Part shown: one piece after another, positions 1-10,235 of the stretch
Numbering within the stretch: position 1 is the stretch's first letter
How the letters are laid out: every line of letters starts with the position of its first letter
Source of the DNA: an uncultured SAR86 cluster bacterium
GTDB lineage: Bacteria; Pseudomonadota; Gammaproteobacteria; Magnimaribacterales; D2472
Length of the DNA stretch: 64,000 nt
Direction of reading: 5' to 3'
Assembly (NCBI GenBank): GCA_902594515.1
Contig: CACJML010000003.1
Coordinates: forward strand, 124,001 to 188,000
The notes under the pieces: model-generated
Databases searched by the model: none
What the model was told of the DNA's origin: nothing
What the model saw: the letters and a program-made list of their open reading frames with translations, nothing else
Position numbers and translations under genes: made by a program

Positions 1-1265
1 ATTGAGAGGATTGCCATCAACGAAAGAACATTTGACGCAGAGAGACCCTTTTCAATTAAGAGGTGATGTAAGTGATTTCTTTCAGCACTAAAGATTTTTT
101 GTTTCCTACTTAATCGATCAAATATTACATAAATACAGTCACACAAAGGAATAAAAACTAACCATAAGGCATTTACAGGATTAAAGAAGTTGTTCTCAGA
201 AGATGATAAGTAAATGCATGACCATGCTATAAAAAAACCAAGAAAAGATGAACCATTATCCCCAAGAAAGACTCTTCTCTTCACACCAAAAGCACCAAGG
301 TTATACATTAAAAAGCCAAACAATGCTCCAAGGGTGATAATAAATGCGTAATTAATTACATCCAAGCCTGTCAAGATAATGAATCCAACTAGCGCAGAAC
401 ATATCATTGCTGCACATAAACCATTAAGTCCATCAATCATGTTAAATGCATTGATGATCCCTGTTACGCAAAATATTGTGAAGGGGATTCCCCATGCTCC
501 CAGCTTTATCACTTCCTCGTTTATGGTAATTCCAATTTCATCTATATAAATACCAGTTGCCATTATGAAAAAGAAATTTATAACTATATGAAATAAGATT
601 CTGTATTTAGCAGGTATACCTCTAGCATCATCAAACACAGTAAAAATTTGGAGCGCTAAACCAAATAAAATAAAAAAGAGAATAAAGTTATTTATTTCAA
701 ATGAATTGTTTGTATCAAATATAAAACTGTTAGTTGAATAATCAATATTATTCTCATCATCTAGCAAGGTGACCTCGCCATTTCTAATAATATAATTCGA
801 AACTTCGTTTCCGTTTGTTACCCTAAATGTAACCTCATCGATTTTTTTAATCTGAATTGTATTATCTATACCATCAAGCCTAACTTCATAATCCGATGAG
901 ATATTATTTTCATTTTCAAAAACTAATAAATCGAAGACAGTTTGTTGATCTGATTCTTCAAGCCGCAAACTTTTTTTATAAACTGTGCGATCAACAGTTT
1001 CTGCATTACTTGAAAATAAATCAAAGACCTCTTTTTCAAGTTTGACATCAGCTAAAAATAACAGGCTTAAAAATCCAAGTATCATTGAAAACTGAATGGC
1101 AATACCTCCAGTTAATGGGGTAGGGCGATGATGAAACTTTCTGCTTCTATTGGGGATATCTATAAGCCAGTTTTTTTCTCTAGCAATGTTTCTGAGCAAT
1201 CCATTCAAACTTATTGATCCAAAAATAGTTAAAAGAAAAACAACGACTGCTATACTTATATCCAT
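1..1265 (-). CDS. WecA/MraY-family undecaprenyl-phosphate glycosylphosphotransferase, 3' end beyond the window; carries a large insertion between TM2 and TM3
   Basis: Manual reverse-strand translation from ATG at 1265: MDISIAVVVFLLTIFGSISLNGLL...IPNRSRKFHHRPTPLTGG...VFDDARGIPAKYR...NAFNMIDGLNGL...FLGDNGSSFLGF...HLHHLL. Absent from the ORF track because it runs off the edge. Confidence 0.85.
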   Translation of the reverse strand, partial: MDISIAVVVFLLTIFGSISLNGLLRNIAREKNWLIDIPNRSRKFHHRPTPLTGGIAIQFSMILGFLSLLFLADVKLEKEVFDLFSSNAETVDRTVYKKSLRLEESDQQTVFDLLVFENENNISSDYEVRLDGIDNTIQIKKIDEVTFRVTNGNEVSNYIIRNGEVTLLDDENNIDYSTNSFIFDTNNSFEINNFILFFILFGLALQIFTVFDDARGIPAKYRILFHIVINFFFIMATGIYIDEIGITINEEVIKLGAWGIPFTIFCVTGIINAFNMIDGLNGLCAAMICSALVGFIILTGLDVINYAFIITLGALFGFLMYNLGAFGVKRRVFLGDNGSSFLGFFIAWSCIYLSSSENNFFNPVNALWLVFIPLCDCIYVIFDRLSRKQKIFSAERNHLHHLLIEKGLSASNVLSLMAILS

Positions 1266-1287
1266 TCTATATAACTAAAAAAATATT

Positions 1288-2403
1288 ATGAAAAAAAAAT
1301 TTATCCTTGTCATATTATCCTTTCTTGCCATCAATGCAATCTCCAGCGTTGATAAAATTTTAGAAAATATTTCAGTTGAAAAAGGCTTTGAAATTTCTAT
1401 TTTTTCAAATACTACCGATGCACCAAGACAAATAACTGAGGGTAACTCTGGTTACATTTTTGTTGGATCTAAAAAGGGAAATGTTTATGCACTTAAAGAT
1501 CATGATGGTAATGGCAAAGCAGATTTTTCTATGTTGATTGCAAGTGATATGAGCGACTCTTCGGGAGTTGCTTATTACGAAGGATCTCTTTTCATTGCAG
1601 AGATAGATAAAGTTTGGAAGATTGAAGACATCGAAGAAAAGCTTGATCGAGGCAGTAGCATTAATGATCTTAAAAAAGTTCTTATTACAGATGATCTGCC
1701 CTCAGATACATGGCATGGAAGAAAATGGATTAAGTTTGACCGAGATGGAAGTTTTCTAGTAAATGTTGGGGCTCCATGTAATGTATGCTTAAAAGATGAC
1801 CCAAGATACGCAACAATTATGCGTTTTAGAGATTCAAATTGGTCAATAGTAGCAAGAGGAGTGAGGAACTCTATTGGCTTTGATTTCAATCCTCAAAATA
1901 ACAAATTATATTTCACTGATAATGGAAGAGATTGGTTAGGTGATAACTTACCTTCGTGTGAATTAAATGTCCTTTTAGATGATGGAGATTTTTTTGGTTT
2001 TCCATACCTGCATGCAAATGATGTTGTTGATCCTGACTTTGGGGAGAGTGATCATGGATATGAAATCAATAAACCTATTTTAGAATTAGGCCCACATGTG
2101 GCACCAACTGGGATGGCATTTTATTCGGGTAATCATTTCCCAGAATCATTTAAAAATAATGCATTTATAGCGCTCCATGGTTCTTGGAATAGCTCTAAAA
2201 AAGTTGGTTATAAAGTTATAAGAGTTGAGTTTGATGAGAATGGCTTTGTAAGCAATCATAAAGATTTTATAACTGGTTTTCTTTCAGGTGAGCAAGTTAT
2301 CGGGAGACCTGCTTCACCTTTTGAAATGTCAGATGGGTCATTATTAATCTCAGATGATCATTCAAACTTAATTTACAGAGTTACTTATAAGGGTAAAAGT
2401 TAA
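1288..2403 (+). CDS. PQQ-dependent sugar dehydrogenase / sorbosone dehydrogenase-like secreted protein
   Basis: N-terminal signal peptide; WHGRKWIKFDRDGSFLVNVGAPCNVC and GVRNSIGFDFNP..LYFTDNGRDWLGD motifs. Confidence 0.8.
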   Translation: MKKKFILVILSFLAINAISSVDKILENISVEKGFEISIFSNTTDAPRQITEGNSGYIFVGSKKGNVYALKDHDGNGKADFSMLIASDMSDSSGVAYYEGSLFIAEIDKVWKIEDIEEKLDRGSSINDLKKVLITDDLPSDTWHGRKWIKFDRDGSFLVNVGAPCNVCLKDDPRYATIMRFRDSNWSIVARGVRNSIGFDFNPQNNKLYFTDNGRDWLGDNLPSCELNVLLDDGDFFGFPYLHANDVVDPDFGESDHGYEINKPILELGPHVAPTGMAFYSGNHFPESFKNNAFIALHGSWNSSKKVGYKVIRVEFDENGFVSNHKDFITGFLSGEQVIGRPASPFEMSDGSLLISDDHSNLIYRVTYKGKS

Positions 2404-2451
2404 ATGTCCAAATTCTATTTTCTAGCTCATTTGGGCCGTTAAATAATAGAA

Positions 2452-3189
2452 ATGCTTGATCTTAAAAAAAACCTCCAATTTGCCATTGAATCTGCAAAGC
2501 TAGCTGGAAATTTTCTGTCAGAAAATTATTCCAAAGAACTTGACGTTGTTATGGATGAAGGCAGAGATATAAAACTCAAGGTTGATCAGGAAGCAGAAAA
2601 AATTATTACTAATTTTTTATCAAGTCGTTCAAATATCCCAATCATGGGTGAGGAGTTTGGTGCATCTAAAGAGTTGGAGGGTGATTTTTGGTTAATTGAC
2701 CCTCTAGATGGAACATCGAATTTTTTTAGAAATATTCCAATTTGTGCTGTGTCAGTAGCTTTAATCCAAAAGAATATTCCTGTAATAGGCGTCATTAATG
2801 ATTTTTTAAATCAAAAACTTTATTTTGCCACAAAGGGAGGCGGTGCTTTTTGCAATGAAGAAATCATTAAAACATCAAGCGTGACTAAAAAAAATAAAGG
2901 CACCTTAGTTACGGGTATACCTGCAAGAGAATCCTACACGGAGGAAGACTTTCGGGACATTATTTCTCAATTCCAGGACTGGAAGAAGGTGAGGATGATT
3001 GGATCAGCTACTATAGCAAACATTCTGGTAGCTACTGGCAGTGCAGATATGTATCGCGAAGATGGAATTTTTTTTTGGGATATTGCCGCAGGATCAGTAA
3101 TTGTTCAAGAGGCTGGAGGGCTAGCAAGGATTTCTAATTTTCAAGATGATTATCGAGTTGATGCAGAATTTACCAATGGAAATTTTTAG
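2452..3189 (+). CDS. inositol monophosphatase family protein (CysQ/SuhB-like)
   Basis: GEEFG ... WLIDPLDGTSNF ... FWDIAAGSVIVQEAGG motifs. Confidence 0.85.
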   Translation: MLDLKKNLQFAIESAKLAGNFLSENYSKELDVVMDEGRDIKLKVDQEAEKIITNFLSSRSNIPIMGEEFGASKELEGDFWLIDPLDGTSNFFRNIPICAVSVALIQKNIPVIGVINDFLNQKLYFATKGGGAFCNEEIIKTSSVTKKNKGTLVTGIPARESYTEEDFRDIISQFQDWKKVRMIGSATIANILVATGSADMYREDGIFFWDIAAGSVIVQEAGGLARISNFQDDYRVDAEFTNGNF

Positions 3190-3225
3190 ATCTTATTACC
3201 TTATTTATTTACGAAAACTTACTAA

Positions 3226-4629
3226 ATGAACGGATTGGTATGGCTAAGGTCTGATATCAGGATTGATGACAACCCTGCACTTTCATTTGCTGATAGCGAA
3301 TGTGACTCTATTATTTGTATTTATTTGCATGCAAAAAAAGAGTGGTCAGATCACAACAATGCAAATGTAAAGCTAGAGTTCATATTACAAAACATAGTTG
3401 ATCTTTCTAAAAATCTAGACAAATTTAATATTCAATTATGTTCTACAGAATTAGATTCCTTTGAGGTCATACCAGAGTTTATTATTAAGTTATGCAAAGA
3501 AAATAATATTAATAAATGCTACTGGAATAATGAGTTTGGTGTTGATGAAAATATTCGAGATAAAAATGTAATCAAGGCCTTAAATGAACACAAAATTGAA
3601 TTTCAAAATTTTGATGATCAGGTTGTTTTTCAGCCTGGAACGATACTCACAGGTCAGGGCAAACCATTTTCTGTATTCACGCCATTTAAAAAAAAGTGGA
3701 TTGAATCTTTTTCAATGGATCATTTTGATATAGAAAATAAGCTTACTAAAAAAACAATTCAATCAGATTTATCATTTGGTGACATTAGCTTTACTAGATC
3801 TCATCAAGTGAACATGGAGCTTTGGCCCGCTGGAGAGGAGGCAGCTTTACAACGATTGTCATCTTTCTTGGAGGAAAAGGTTTCAAATTACTCCAAGGAT
3901 AGAAATCATCCAATAATAGATGGTACAAGTAGACTATCTCCTTATTTAGCTATAGGAGCTATTTCATCAAGAAGATGCCTATTAGAAGCTCTAAAGTTAA
4001 ATAAATTTGAACTTTCTACTGGCAATAAAGGCATAACTAAATGGATAGATGAATTAATTTGGAGAGAATTCTATAAAAATATAATGCATTCTTTCCCAAG
4101 AGTTAGCATGAATCAGCCATTCAACCTAGCTACCAAAAAAATTCCTTGGAGATTTAAGCATAATGAATTTGAGGCATGGAAGCTTGGTAAAACAGGTTTT
4201 CCCCTTATAGATGCAGCTATGTATCAACTTATTAACGAGGGATGGATGCACAACAGATTAAGGATGGTGGTAGCAATGTTTTTTACAAAGAACTTATTGC
4301 ATGATTGGCGCCTAGGTGAAGCCTACTTTATGAATAATTTAATTGATGGAGATTTTGCATCTAATAACGGTGGCTGGCAATGGAGCGCATCAACAGGAAC
4401 AGATGCTGCGCCATATTTTAGAATATTTAACCCAGTAACTCAGTCACAAAATTTTGATCCCGAAGGTAAATTTATAAAGCAACATTTATCTCAACTAAAA
4501 CCTTTAAGCACCAAGGATATACATTTACCGCCATCAGAAAAATTATTCGATATTGATTATCCAAACCCAATAGTTGATCTTAAAACATCGAGATTAAGAG
4601 CCATTGAGGTATTTAAAAATAATAAATAG
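3226..4629 (+). CDS. phrB: deoxyribodipyrimidine photo-lyase (cryptochrome/photolyase family)
   Basis: N-terminal GLVWLRSDIRIDDNPAL; C-terminal GEAYFMNNLIDGDFASNNGGWQWSASTGTDAAPYFRIFNP. Confidence 0.92.
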   Translation: MNGLVWLRSDIRIDDNPALSFADSECDSIICIYLHAKKEWSDHNNANVKLEFILQNIVDLSKNLDKFNIQLCSTELDSFEVIPEFIIKLCKENNINKCYWNNEFGVDENIRDKNVIKALNEHKIEFQNFDDQVVFQPGTILTGQGKPFSVFTPFKKKWIESFSMDHFDIENKLTKKTIQSDLSFGDISFTRSHQVNMELWPAGEEAALQRLSSFLEEKVSNYSKDRNHPIIDGTSRLSPYLAIGAISSRRCLLEALKLNKFELSTGNKGITKWIDELIWREFYKNIMHSFPRVSMNQPFNLATKKIPWRFKHNEFEAWKLGKTGFPLIDAAMYQLINEGWMHNRLRMVVAMFFTKNLLHDWRLGEAYFMNNLIDGDFASNNGGWQWSASTGTDAAPYFRIFNPVTQSQNFDPEGKFIKQHLSQLKPLSTKDIHLPPSEKLFDIDYPNPIVDLKTSRLRAIEVFKNNK

Positions 4630-4720
4630 CAATATATTAATTATTTATTTTCTAAATAAACTATATTAATAATTAAAGCTCTTTATGTATAATCACTAAT
4701 CTTAAATTGGGAAAAGTCTT

Positions 4721-6145
4721 ATGAAAGAAGAACACAGATTTTATATAAATGGTGAATGGGTTAAATCATCTTCAAGTGAATTAATTGAAATTGAAAATCC
4801 ATCCTCAGAAGAAATTATAGGAACTATATCTGCAGGCACTCGAGAAGATATTGATTTAGCAGTTGCTTCTGCAAAGAATGCGTTCCAATCTTTTGCCTTT
4901 TCGTCTAAAGATGAGAGAGTGGCATTACTTGAAGAAATAATAAAAAACTACGAAGCTTCTTCAGAGGAACTAGCAATGTGTATCTCAGAGGAGATGGGCG
5001 CACCGTTGTGGCTTTCACAAGTGGCTCAAGTTGCATCTGGACTTGGCCATTTTAAAGATACTTTAGCAGTTTTAAAGGATTTTGAATTTGAGTCTCAGGA
5101 AAATCACTACTTAGTAAGAAAAGAACCGATCGGTGTTGTTGGAATGATTACACCATGGAATTGGCCCATGAATCAAATGTGTACCAAGATTGCATCTGCG
5201 CTTGCTGCAGGCTGCACAATGGTACTTAAGCCAAGTGAAATAACCCCTTTTTGTGCTGTTATGCTCACTGAAATTTTAGATAAATCTAATTTACCCAAAG
5301 GTGTTTACAATTTAGTACATGGCTATGGTCCAGTAGTTGGAGCAGCCTTATCAGAACACCCTGATGTAGATATGATGCATTTTACTGGTTCAACTAGAGC
5401 TGGAGTTGCAGTAGCTCAGGCCTCTGCCCCAACTGTCAAAAGGGTAGCACAAGAGTTAGGTGGAAAATCAGCAAATATAATTCTTGAGGATGCAAATCTT
5501 GAAAAAGCAGTTGCTGCAGGTGCTAACCATTGTTTTTTAAATACTGGACAATCATGTAATGCTCCCACAAGAATGCTGGTGCATTCTTCTCAGTATGATG
5601 AGGCCGTAGAAATTGCAAAAAATGTAGCTGATTCTATTGTTGTTGGCAAACCAACTGACGAAGGTGTCAGGATAGGCCCAATCTCAAACAGAGTTCAATA
5701 TGAAAAAGTGAAAAGACTTATTGATATTGGCGTAGAAGAGGGGGCGATACTTGTTTGTGGAGGAACCGACTTGCCTGACGGATTCAATAGTGGATTTTTT
5801 ATAAGACCAACAATTTTTTCAAATGTTACTAATGATATGACAATTGCTAAAGAGGAAATATTTGGTCCTGTTTTATGTATGCTCTCTTATGAATCTGAAG
5901 ATGAAGCAGTTTCTATAGCAAACGATACTCCTTATGGATTAGCGGGGTATGTTCAATCGGAGAATTTTGATCATGCAAAAGAAGTTGCAACAAAAATTAG
6001 AGCTGGACAGATTTCTATTAACGGCGGGTCAAATGCTGGACCGGCAGCACCATTTGGAGGGTTTAAAACTTCTGGGAATGGAAGAGAGCACGGTAGATTG
6101 GGTCTTGTTGAGTGCCTTGAAACCAAAGCAATTATTGGAAATTAA
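4721..6145 (+). CDS. aldehyde dehydrogenase family protein
   Basis: TPWNWPMNQ, FTGSTRAG, ELGGKSANIIL, NTGQSCNAPTR, EEIFGPVL. Confidence 0.92.
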   Translation: MKEEHRFYINGEWVKSSSSELIEIENPSSEEIIGTISAGTREDIDLAVASAKNAFQSFAFSSKDERVALLEEIIKNYEASSEELAMCISEEMGAPLWLSQVAQVASGLGHFKDTLAVLKDFEFESQENHYLVRKEPIGVVGMITPWNWPMNQMCTKIASALAAGCTMVLKPSEITPFCAVMLTEILDKSNLPKGVYNLVHGYGPVVGAALSEHPDVDMMHFTGSTRAGVAVAQASAPTVKRVAQELGGKSANIILEDANLEKAVAAGANHCFLNTGQSCNAPTRMLVHSSQYDEAVEIAKNVADSIVVGKPTDEGVRIGPISNRVQYEKVKRLIDIGVEEGAILVCGGTDLPDGFNSGFFIRPTIFSNVTNDMTIAKEEIFGPVLCMLSYESEDEAVSIANDTPYGLAGYVQSENFDHAKEVATKIRAGQISINGGSNAGPAAPFGGFKTSGNGREHGRLGLVECLETKAIIGN

Positions 6146-6951
6146 TCTAAAAGATCAGGCTGCGCACTTACAATCATATCAAAGAGTGGTTGAAAGCTTG
6201 CCCACAAAGCAACGTCATTAGCAATAAATCCTCTGGTTTTAATAGCTACGTCATGAGGAATCAAATTTGGCTCTCCCGCTGCTTCTGCCATCAGTTGAGA
6301 TTGACAGCATTTTTCCATAGATAAAAAGTACCAAAGAGCGATATCGACAGAGCTACCAGTAGTTAAAATTCCGTGATTCTTAAGGATAATTACTTGTTTA
6401 TCTCCAAGAGAACTTGCAATTCTGTCACCTTCTTCAGTTTCTTCTACCACACCAGAAAAATGATCGTACATCGCTTGCCTCTCATAAAAAGCACACGAAT
6501 CTTGAGTGATTGGATCAAGCAACTTACCAAGAGATGAGAATGTTCTTCCATACATTGAGTGTGAATGAGCTGCGGCATTAACATCGGGTCTGGCCTTGTG
6601 AAGTCTTGAATGTATTGCAAAGGCTGCAACATTGACGGGCCTTTTACCTTGAACAACTTCACCATCATGATTCACAAGTAATAGATCTGAGATTCTAATT
6701 TGACTGAAGTGAACTCCCAAAGGATTCACCCAAAAATGATCACTAAATTCAGGATCTCTAAAAGTAATATGACCAGCAACCCCTTCGTCATAGCCAAAAT
6801 ATGAGAATAACCTAAAGCCAGCGACTAGTTTTTCAAGCTGATTTCTTCTTAACTCAGCCGGAGATTCAAATTCAATCATTTCAAGCCCCTTATCTTTTAA
6901 AGGTAACTTTCCTAATTCAGTATCAATTCTTAAAGGTGAAACTTTTGCCAT
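6142..6951 (-). CDS. class II aldolase/adducin family protein
   Basis: HITFRDPEFSDHFWVNPLG, AAAHSHSMYGRTFSSLG, ILKNHGILTTG. Confidence 0.88.
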   Translation of the reverse strand: MAKVSPLRIDTELGKLPLKDKGLEMIEFESPAELRRNQLEKLVAGFRLFSYFGYDEGVAGHITFRDPEFSDHFWVNPLGVHFSQIRISDLLLVNHDGEVVQGKRPVNVAAFAIHSRLHKARPDVNAAAHSHSMYGRTFSSLGKLLDPITQDSCAFYERQAMYDHFSGVVEETEEGDRIASSLGDKQVIILKNHGILTTGSSVDIALWYFLSMEKCCQSQLMAEAAGEPNLIPHDVAIKTRGFIANDVALWASFQPLFDMIVSAQPDLLD

Positions 6952-6998
6952 AATTTATTCTCCAGAGTGTAAAATAGTTTAACCAAATCGAGGCGGAT

Positions 6999-8384
6999 AT
7001 GAAATATAGAATAGAAAAAGACTCTCTTGGTGAAGTTAAAGTGCCATCAACCGCACTTTGGGGCGCTCAAACGCAAAGAGCATTGGATAATTTCCAAATC
7101 AGCGGCATTAAGTTTGCATTTCCTTTTGGAAGATCTTTTATCGAAGCGATAGGCATAATCAAGTACGCTGCTGCTAGCTCTAATGCGTCATTAAAATTAC
7201 TACCATCAAGCAAAGCAAAGCACATAAAATTTGCTGCTAAAGAGATTATTGATGGCAAGCATGATGATCAATTTCCATTAGATATTTTCCAAACAGGCTC
7301 GGGAACGAGCACAAATATGAATGCAAATGAAGTCATGGCAACAATTGCATCAAAAAAAGGCAAATCATCAATCCATCCAAATGATGATGTAAACATGAGT
7401 CAAAGCAGTAATGACGTTATTCCAACAGCAATTCATATTTCTGCTCTACTTGATGTTGAAAAGCAATTATTACCATCTCTTCAAAGCCTTATAAATCAAA
7501 TAAAGTCTAAAGAATCTAAAGTAAAGGGCATTGTTAAAACTGGGAGAACTCATCTTATGGATGCTATGCCTATCGAGATGTCTCAAGAGCTATCAGGTTG
7601 GTCTACTCAATTAGGCGATCAATATAACCAAATTAAGCTGGCAGCTGAAGGCTTAAAATCATTGCCTCAAGGGGGTACAGCAATAGGAACTGGGATCAAT
7701 GCACCTAAGAAATTCGGAAATATTTTTGCCAACGAGGTTTCAAAACTAACAAAGATAAAATTTAAGCCATCAAGAAACTATTTTAAATCTCTTAGCAGTC
7801 AAGATGCTACTACAAATATGTCCAGTGCAGTAAAGAACTTGGCACTAGTGCTTTTGAAAATCTCAAATGACTTAAGATGGATGAATAGTGGCCCTTTAAC
7901 TGGTTTAGGAGAAATTGAACTTCAGGCTCTTCAACCTGGAAGTAGCATCATGCCTGGAAAAGTTAATCCTGTTGTATGTGAATCGGTAATGATGGCTTCG
8001 GCTGATATATTAGGAAATGATTTGACTGTTTCCTATGCAAATCAAGCTGGAAACTTTCAATTGAATGTTATGTTGCCTGTGATTGCATATAACTTGCTTA
8101 AAAGTATTACTCTTGCAGCTAACTCATGTGCTTTATTGTCTTCTAAAGGAATTAAAACCTTTAAGGTTAATAAAAGTAATATCGAAAAACAATTAGCTAA
8201 AAATCCTATTTTAGTTACTGCTCTCAATAGAGAAATTGGCTACGAAAAGGCTGCTTTGATTGCTAAAAAAGCCTACAAGGAGAACAGACCTATAATTGAT
8301 GTTGCACATGAAGAGACAGGCATATCGATTAAAAGATTAAATTCAATACTTGATCCAAAAAAGCTTACCAAAGGTGGCATCTAA
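6999..8384 (+). CDS. fumC: class II fumarate hydratase
   Basis: ALWGAQTQRA, TGSGTSTNMNANEV, GSSIMPGKVNPV signature. Confidence 0.93.
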   Translation: MKYRIEKDSLGEVKVPSTALWGAQTQRALDNFQISGIKFAFPFGRSFIEAIGIIKYAAASSNASLKLLPSSKAKHIKFAAKEIIDGKHDDQFPLDIFQTGSGTSTNMNANEVMATIASKKGKSSIHPNDDVNMSQSSNDVIPTAIHISALLDVEKQLLPSLQSLINQIKSKESKVKGIVKTGRTHLMDAMPIEMSQELSGWSTQLGDQYNQIKLAAEGLKSLPQGGTAIGTGINAPKKFGNIFANEVSKLTKIKFKPSRNYFKSLSSQDATTNMSSAVKNLALVLLKISNDLRWMNSGPLTGLGEIELQALQPGSSIMPGKVNPVVCESVMMASADILGNDLTVSYANQAGNFQLNVMLPVIAYNLLKSITLAANSCALLSSKGIKTFKVNKSNIEKQLAKNPILVTALNREIGYEKAALIAKKAYKENRPIIDVAHEETGISIKRLNSILDPKKLTKGGI

Positions 8385-8387
8385 TTC

Positions 8388-8720
8388 ATGGATCTAACGA
8401 AACAAAACTGTGAAGCATGTACCATTGATGCTCCATTAGTAGATGAAAAAAGATTTAACAAACTTTTAAAGGATCTTGATGGTTGGGAAATTATTTTTGG
8501 AGACACTAATATACTCTCTAAAACCTATTCATTTAATAGCTACGATGACTCTGTCAAGTTTTCCATGGACATTGCGAAATTAGCTGAAGACGAAGATCAC
8601 CATCCGGCAATTTTATTAGAATGGGGTTCTGTAAGAGTTCAATGGTGGTCACATAAAATAAAAGGCTTACACATGAATGACTTTATTTGCGCAGCCAAAA
8701 CTGAATTACTAGCTAAATAA
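8388..8720 (+). CDS. 4a-hydroxytetrahydrobiopterin dehydratase
   Basis: PCD/DCoH-like protein: LDGWEI...KTYSFNSYDDSVKFSMDIAKLAEDEDHHPAILLEWGSVRVQWWSHKIKGL. Confidence 0.9.
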   Translation: MDLTKQNCEACTIDAPLVDEKRFNKLLKDLDGWEIIFGDTNILSKTYSFNSYDDSVKFSMDIAKLAEDEDHHPAILLEWGSVRVQWWSHKIKGLHMNDFICAAKTELLAK

Positions 8721-8747
8721 CTTCATAAAGTTATTTTTGTTTTTTCT
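8716..8747 (+). terminator. candidate weak Rho-independent terminator after the PCD gene
   Basis: AATAACTT-cata-AAGTTATT stem followed by TTTGTTTTTTC; stem is A/T-rich. Confidence 0.5.
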
Positions 8748-8770
8748 TTTCCCTAAAAGTATAATTCCAT

Positions 8771-10234
8771 ATGGAAAAGATCAAATTCAAAGCCCTTACA
8801 TATGATGATATCTTGCTGTTGCCAAGATACTCTGACTTTGCACCAAAAGAAGCCTCTCTAAGAACAAAACTTACTAGAGAAATATCTCTAAATTTACCAA
8901 TAATTTCAGCTGCAATGGATACAGTAACTGAATCAAGAATGGCAATTGCTATGGCTGAAAGCGGAGGTATTGGAGTTATTCATAAAAACAATACTATTGA
9001 AGATCAAGCAGTTCATGTTCGAACAGTTAAGAAATATGAGAGTGGGATTGTAAAAGATCCGATAACGATTGAGTCAACTCAATCGATCGAAGACCTTGTT
9101 AAGCTGACAAGTGAACTCAATATCTCAGGTATGCCAGTTGTTGATGATGGAGTTTTAAAAGGCATCGTTACTTCTAGAGATTTTAGGTATGCAGACAATT
9201 TAAATGAATTTGTTAGTTCTATCATGACTCCACTTGATAGATTAATTACTGTTAATGAAGGAACTCATCAAGATGAGGTAAAAAAATTAATGTATCATAA
9301 CCGCATTGAAAAGGTATTAGTGCTGGATAATGCTGGCAGTCTTTCTGGACTAGTTACCATGAAGGACATAGATAAGTCTGCTGAATTTCCATTAGCAACT
9401 AAAGATAGCTCAGGACAATTATTGGTTGCTGCTGCTTTAGGAACGGGTGCCGATACATTGGATAGGGCCGAAGCCCTCAATGAAATGGGCGTAGATGTAT
9501 TTGTTGTCGATTCAGCTCATGGCCACTCAAAAAATGTTATTGAAACTATCAAACTGCTAAAAAATAACTTTAAAGATGTTCAAGTGATTGCTGGAAATGT
9601 TGCAACACCTGATGGTGCAGTTGCTTTGGATGAGGCTGGAGCAGATGCAATCAAGATAGGTATGGGTCCTGGTTCAATATGCACCACTAGAATCATTGCA
9701 GGAATGGGTGTCCCTCAAATCACAGCAATATTATCAATTAAAGATGCTATGAAAAATTCAAAAACACCATTAATTGCTGATGGTGGTATTAGATTTTCAG
9801 GCGATTTAGCAAAAGCAATAGCTGCTGGCGCATCTTCGGTAATGCTTGGCAGCATGTTGGCAGGAACAGAAGAAGCTCCAGGTGAAATAGAACTTTACCA
9901 AGGCAGAAGCTTTAAAACATACAGAGGAATGGGTTCATTAGGCGCAATGTCAGAAAGAAATGATGCAAATAGATATTCTCAAGATGAGGTAGAGGCAGAA
10001 AAGCTTGTTCCTGAGGGAGTAGAAGGCAGGGTGCCTTATAAAGGTGTTGTAGTTAAAGTTTTAGATCAGTTTGAGGGTGGGTTGCGTCAAAGCATGGGAT
10101 ACGTAGGATGCAAAACCATAGAATCAATGCAAACTGAAACAGAATTCATCGAGGTAACTAATGCTGGGATGATGGAAAGCCATGTTCACGATGTCATGAT
10201 TACTAAAGAAGCTCCAAATTATCAAAGAAGCTAG
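8771..10234 (+). CDS. guaB: IMP dehydrogenase
   Basis: [18 protein letters not shown] domains, [28 protein letters not shown]. Confidence 0.96.
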   Translation: MEKIKFKALTYDDILLLPRYSDFAPKEASLRTKLTREISLNLPIISAAMDTVTESRMAIAMAESGGIGVIHKNNTIEDQAVHVRTVKKYESGIVKDPITIESTQSIEDLVKLTSELNISGMPVVDDGVLKGIVTSRDFRYADNLNEFVSSIMTPLDRLITVNEGTHQDEVKKLMYHNRIEKVLVLDNAGSLSGLVTMKDIDKSAEFPLATKDSSGQLLVAAALGTGADTLDRAEALNEMGVDVFVVDSAHGHSKNVIETIKLLKNNFKDVQVIAGNVATPDGAVALDEAGADAIKIGMGPGSICTTRIIAGMGVPQITAILSIKDAMKNSKTPLIADGGIRFSGDLAKAIAAGASSVMLGSMLAGTEEAPGEIELYQGRSFKTYRGMGSLGAMSERNDANRYSQDEVEAEKLVPEGVEGRVPYKGVVVKVLDQFEGGLRQSMGYVGCKTIESMQTETEFIEVTNAGMMESHVHDVMITKEAPNYQRS

Positions 10235-10235
10235 G

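Noticed and set aside
1575-1889. 104-aa minus-strand ORF
   Set aside because: Fully antisense to the sugar dehydrogenase gene, no supporting motif.
4633-4670. Direct repeat TATATTAAT and A/T-rich inverted repeat between phrB and the ALDH gene
   Set aside because: Pure A/T sequence in an AT-rich intergenic region; expected often by chance.
5949-6221. 90-aa + strand ORF across the ALDH/aldolase junction
   Set aside because: Out-of-frame overlap of two strongly supported convergent genes.
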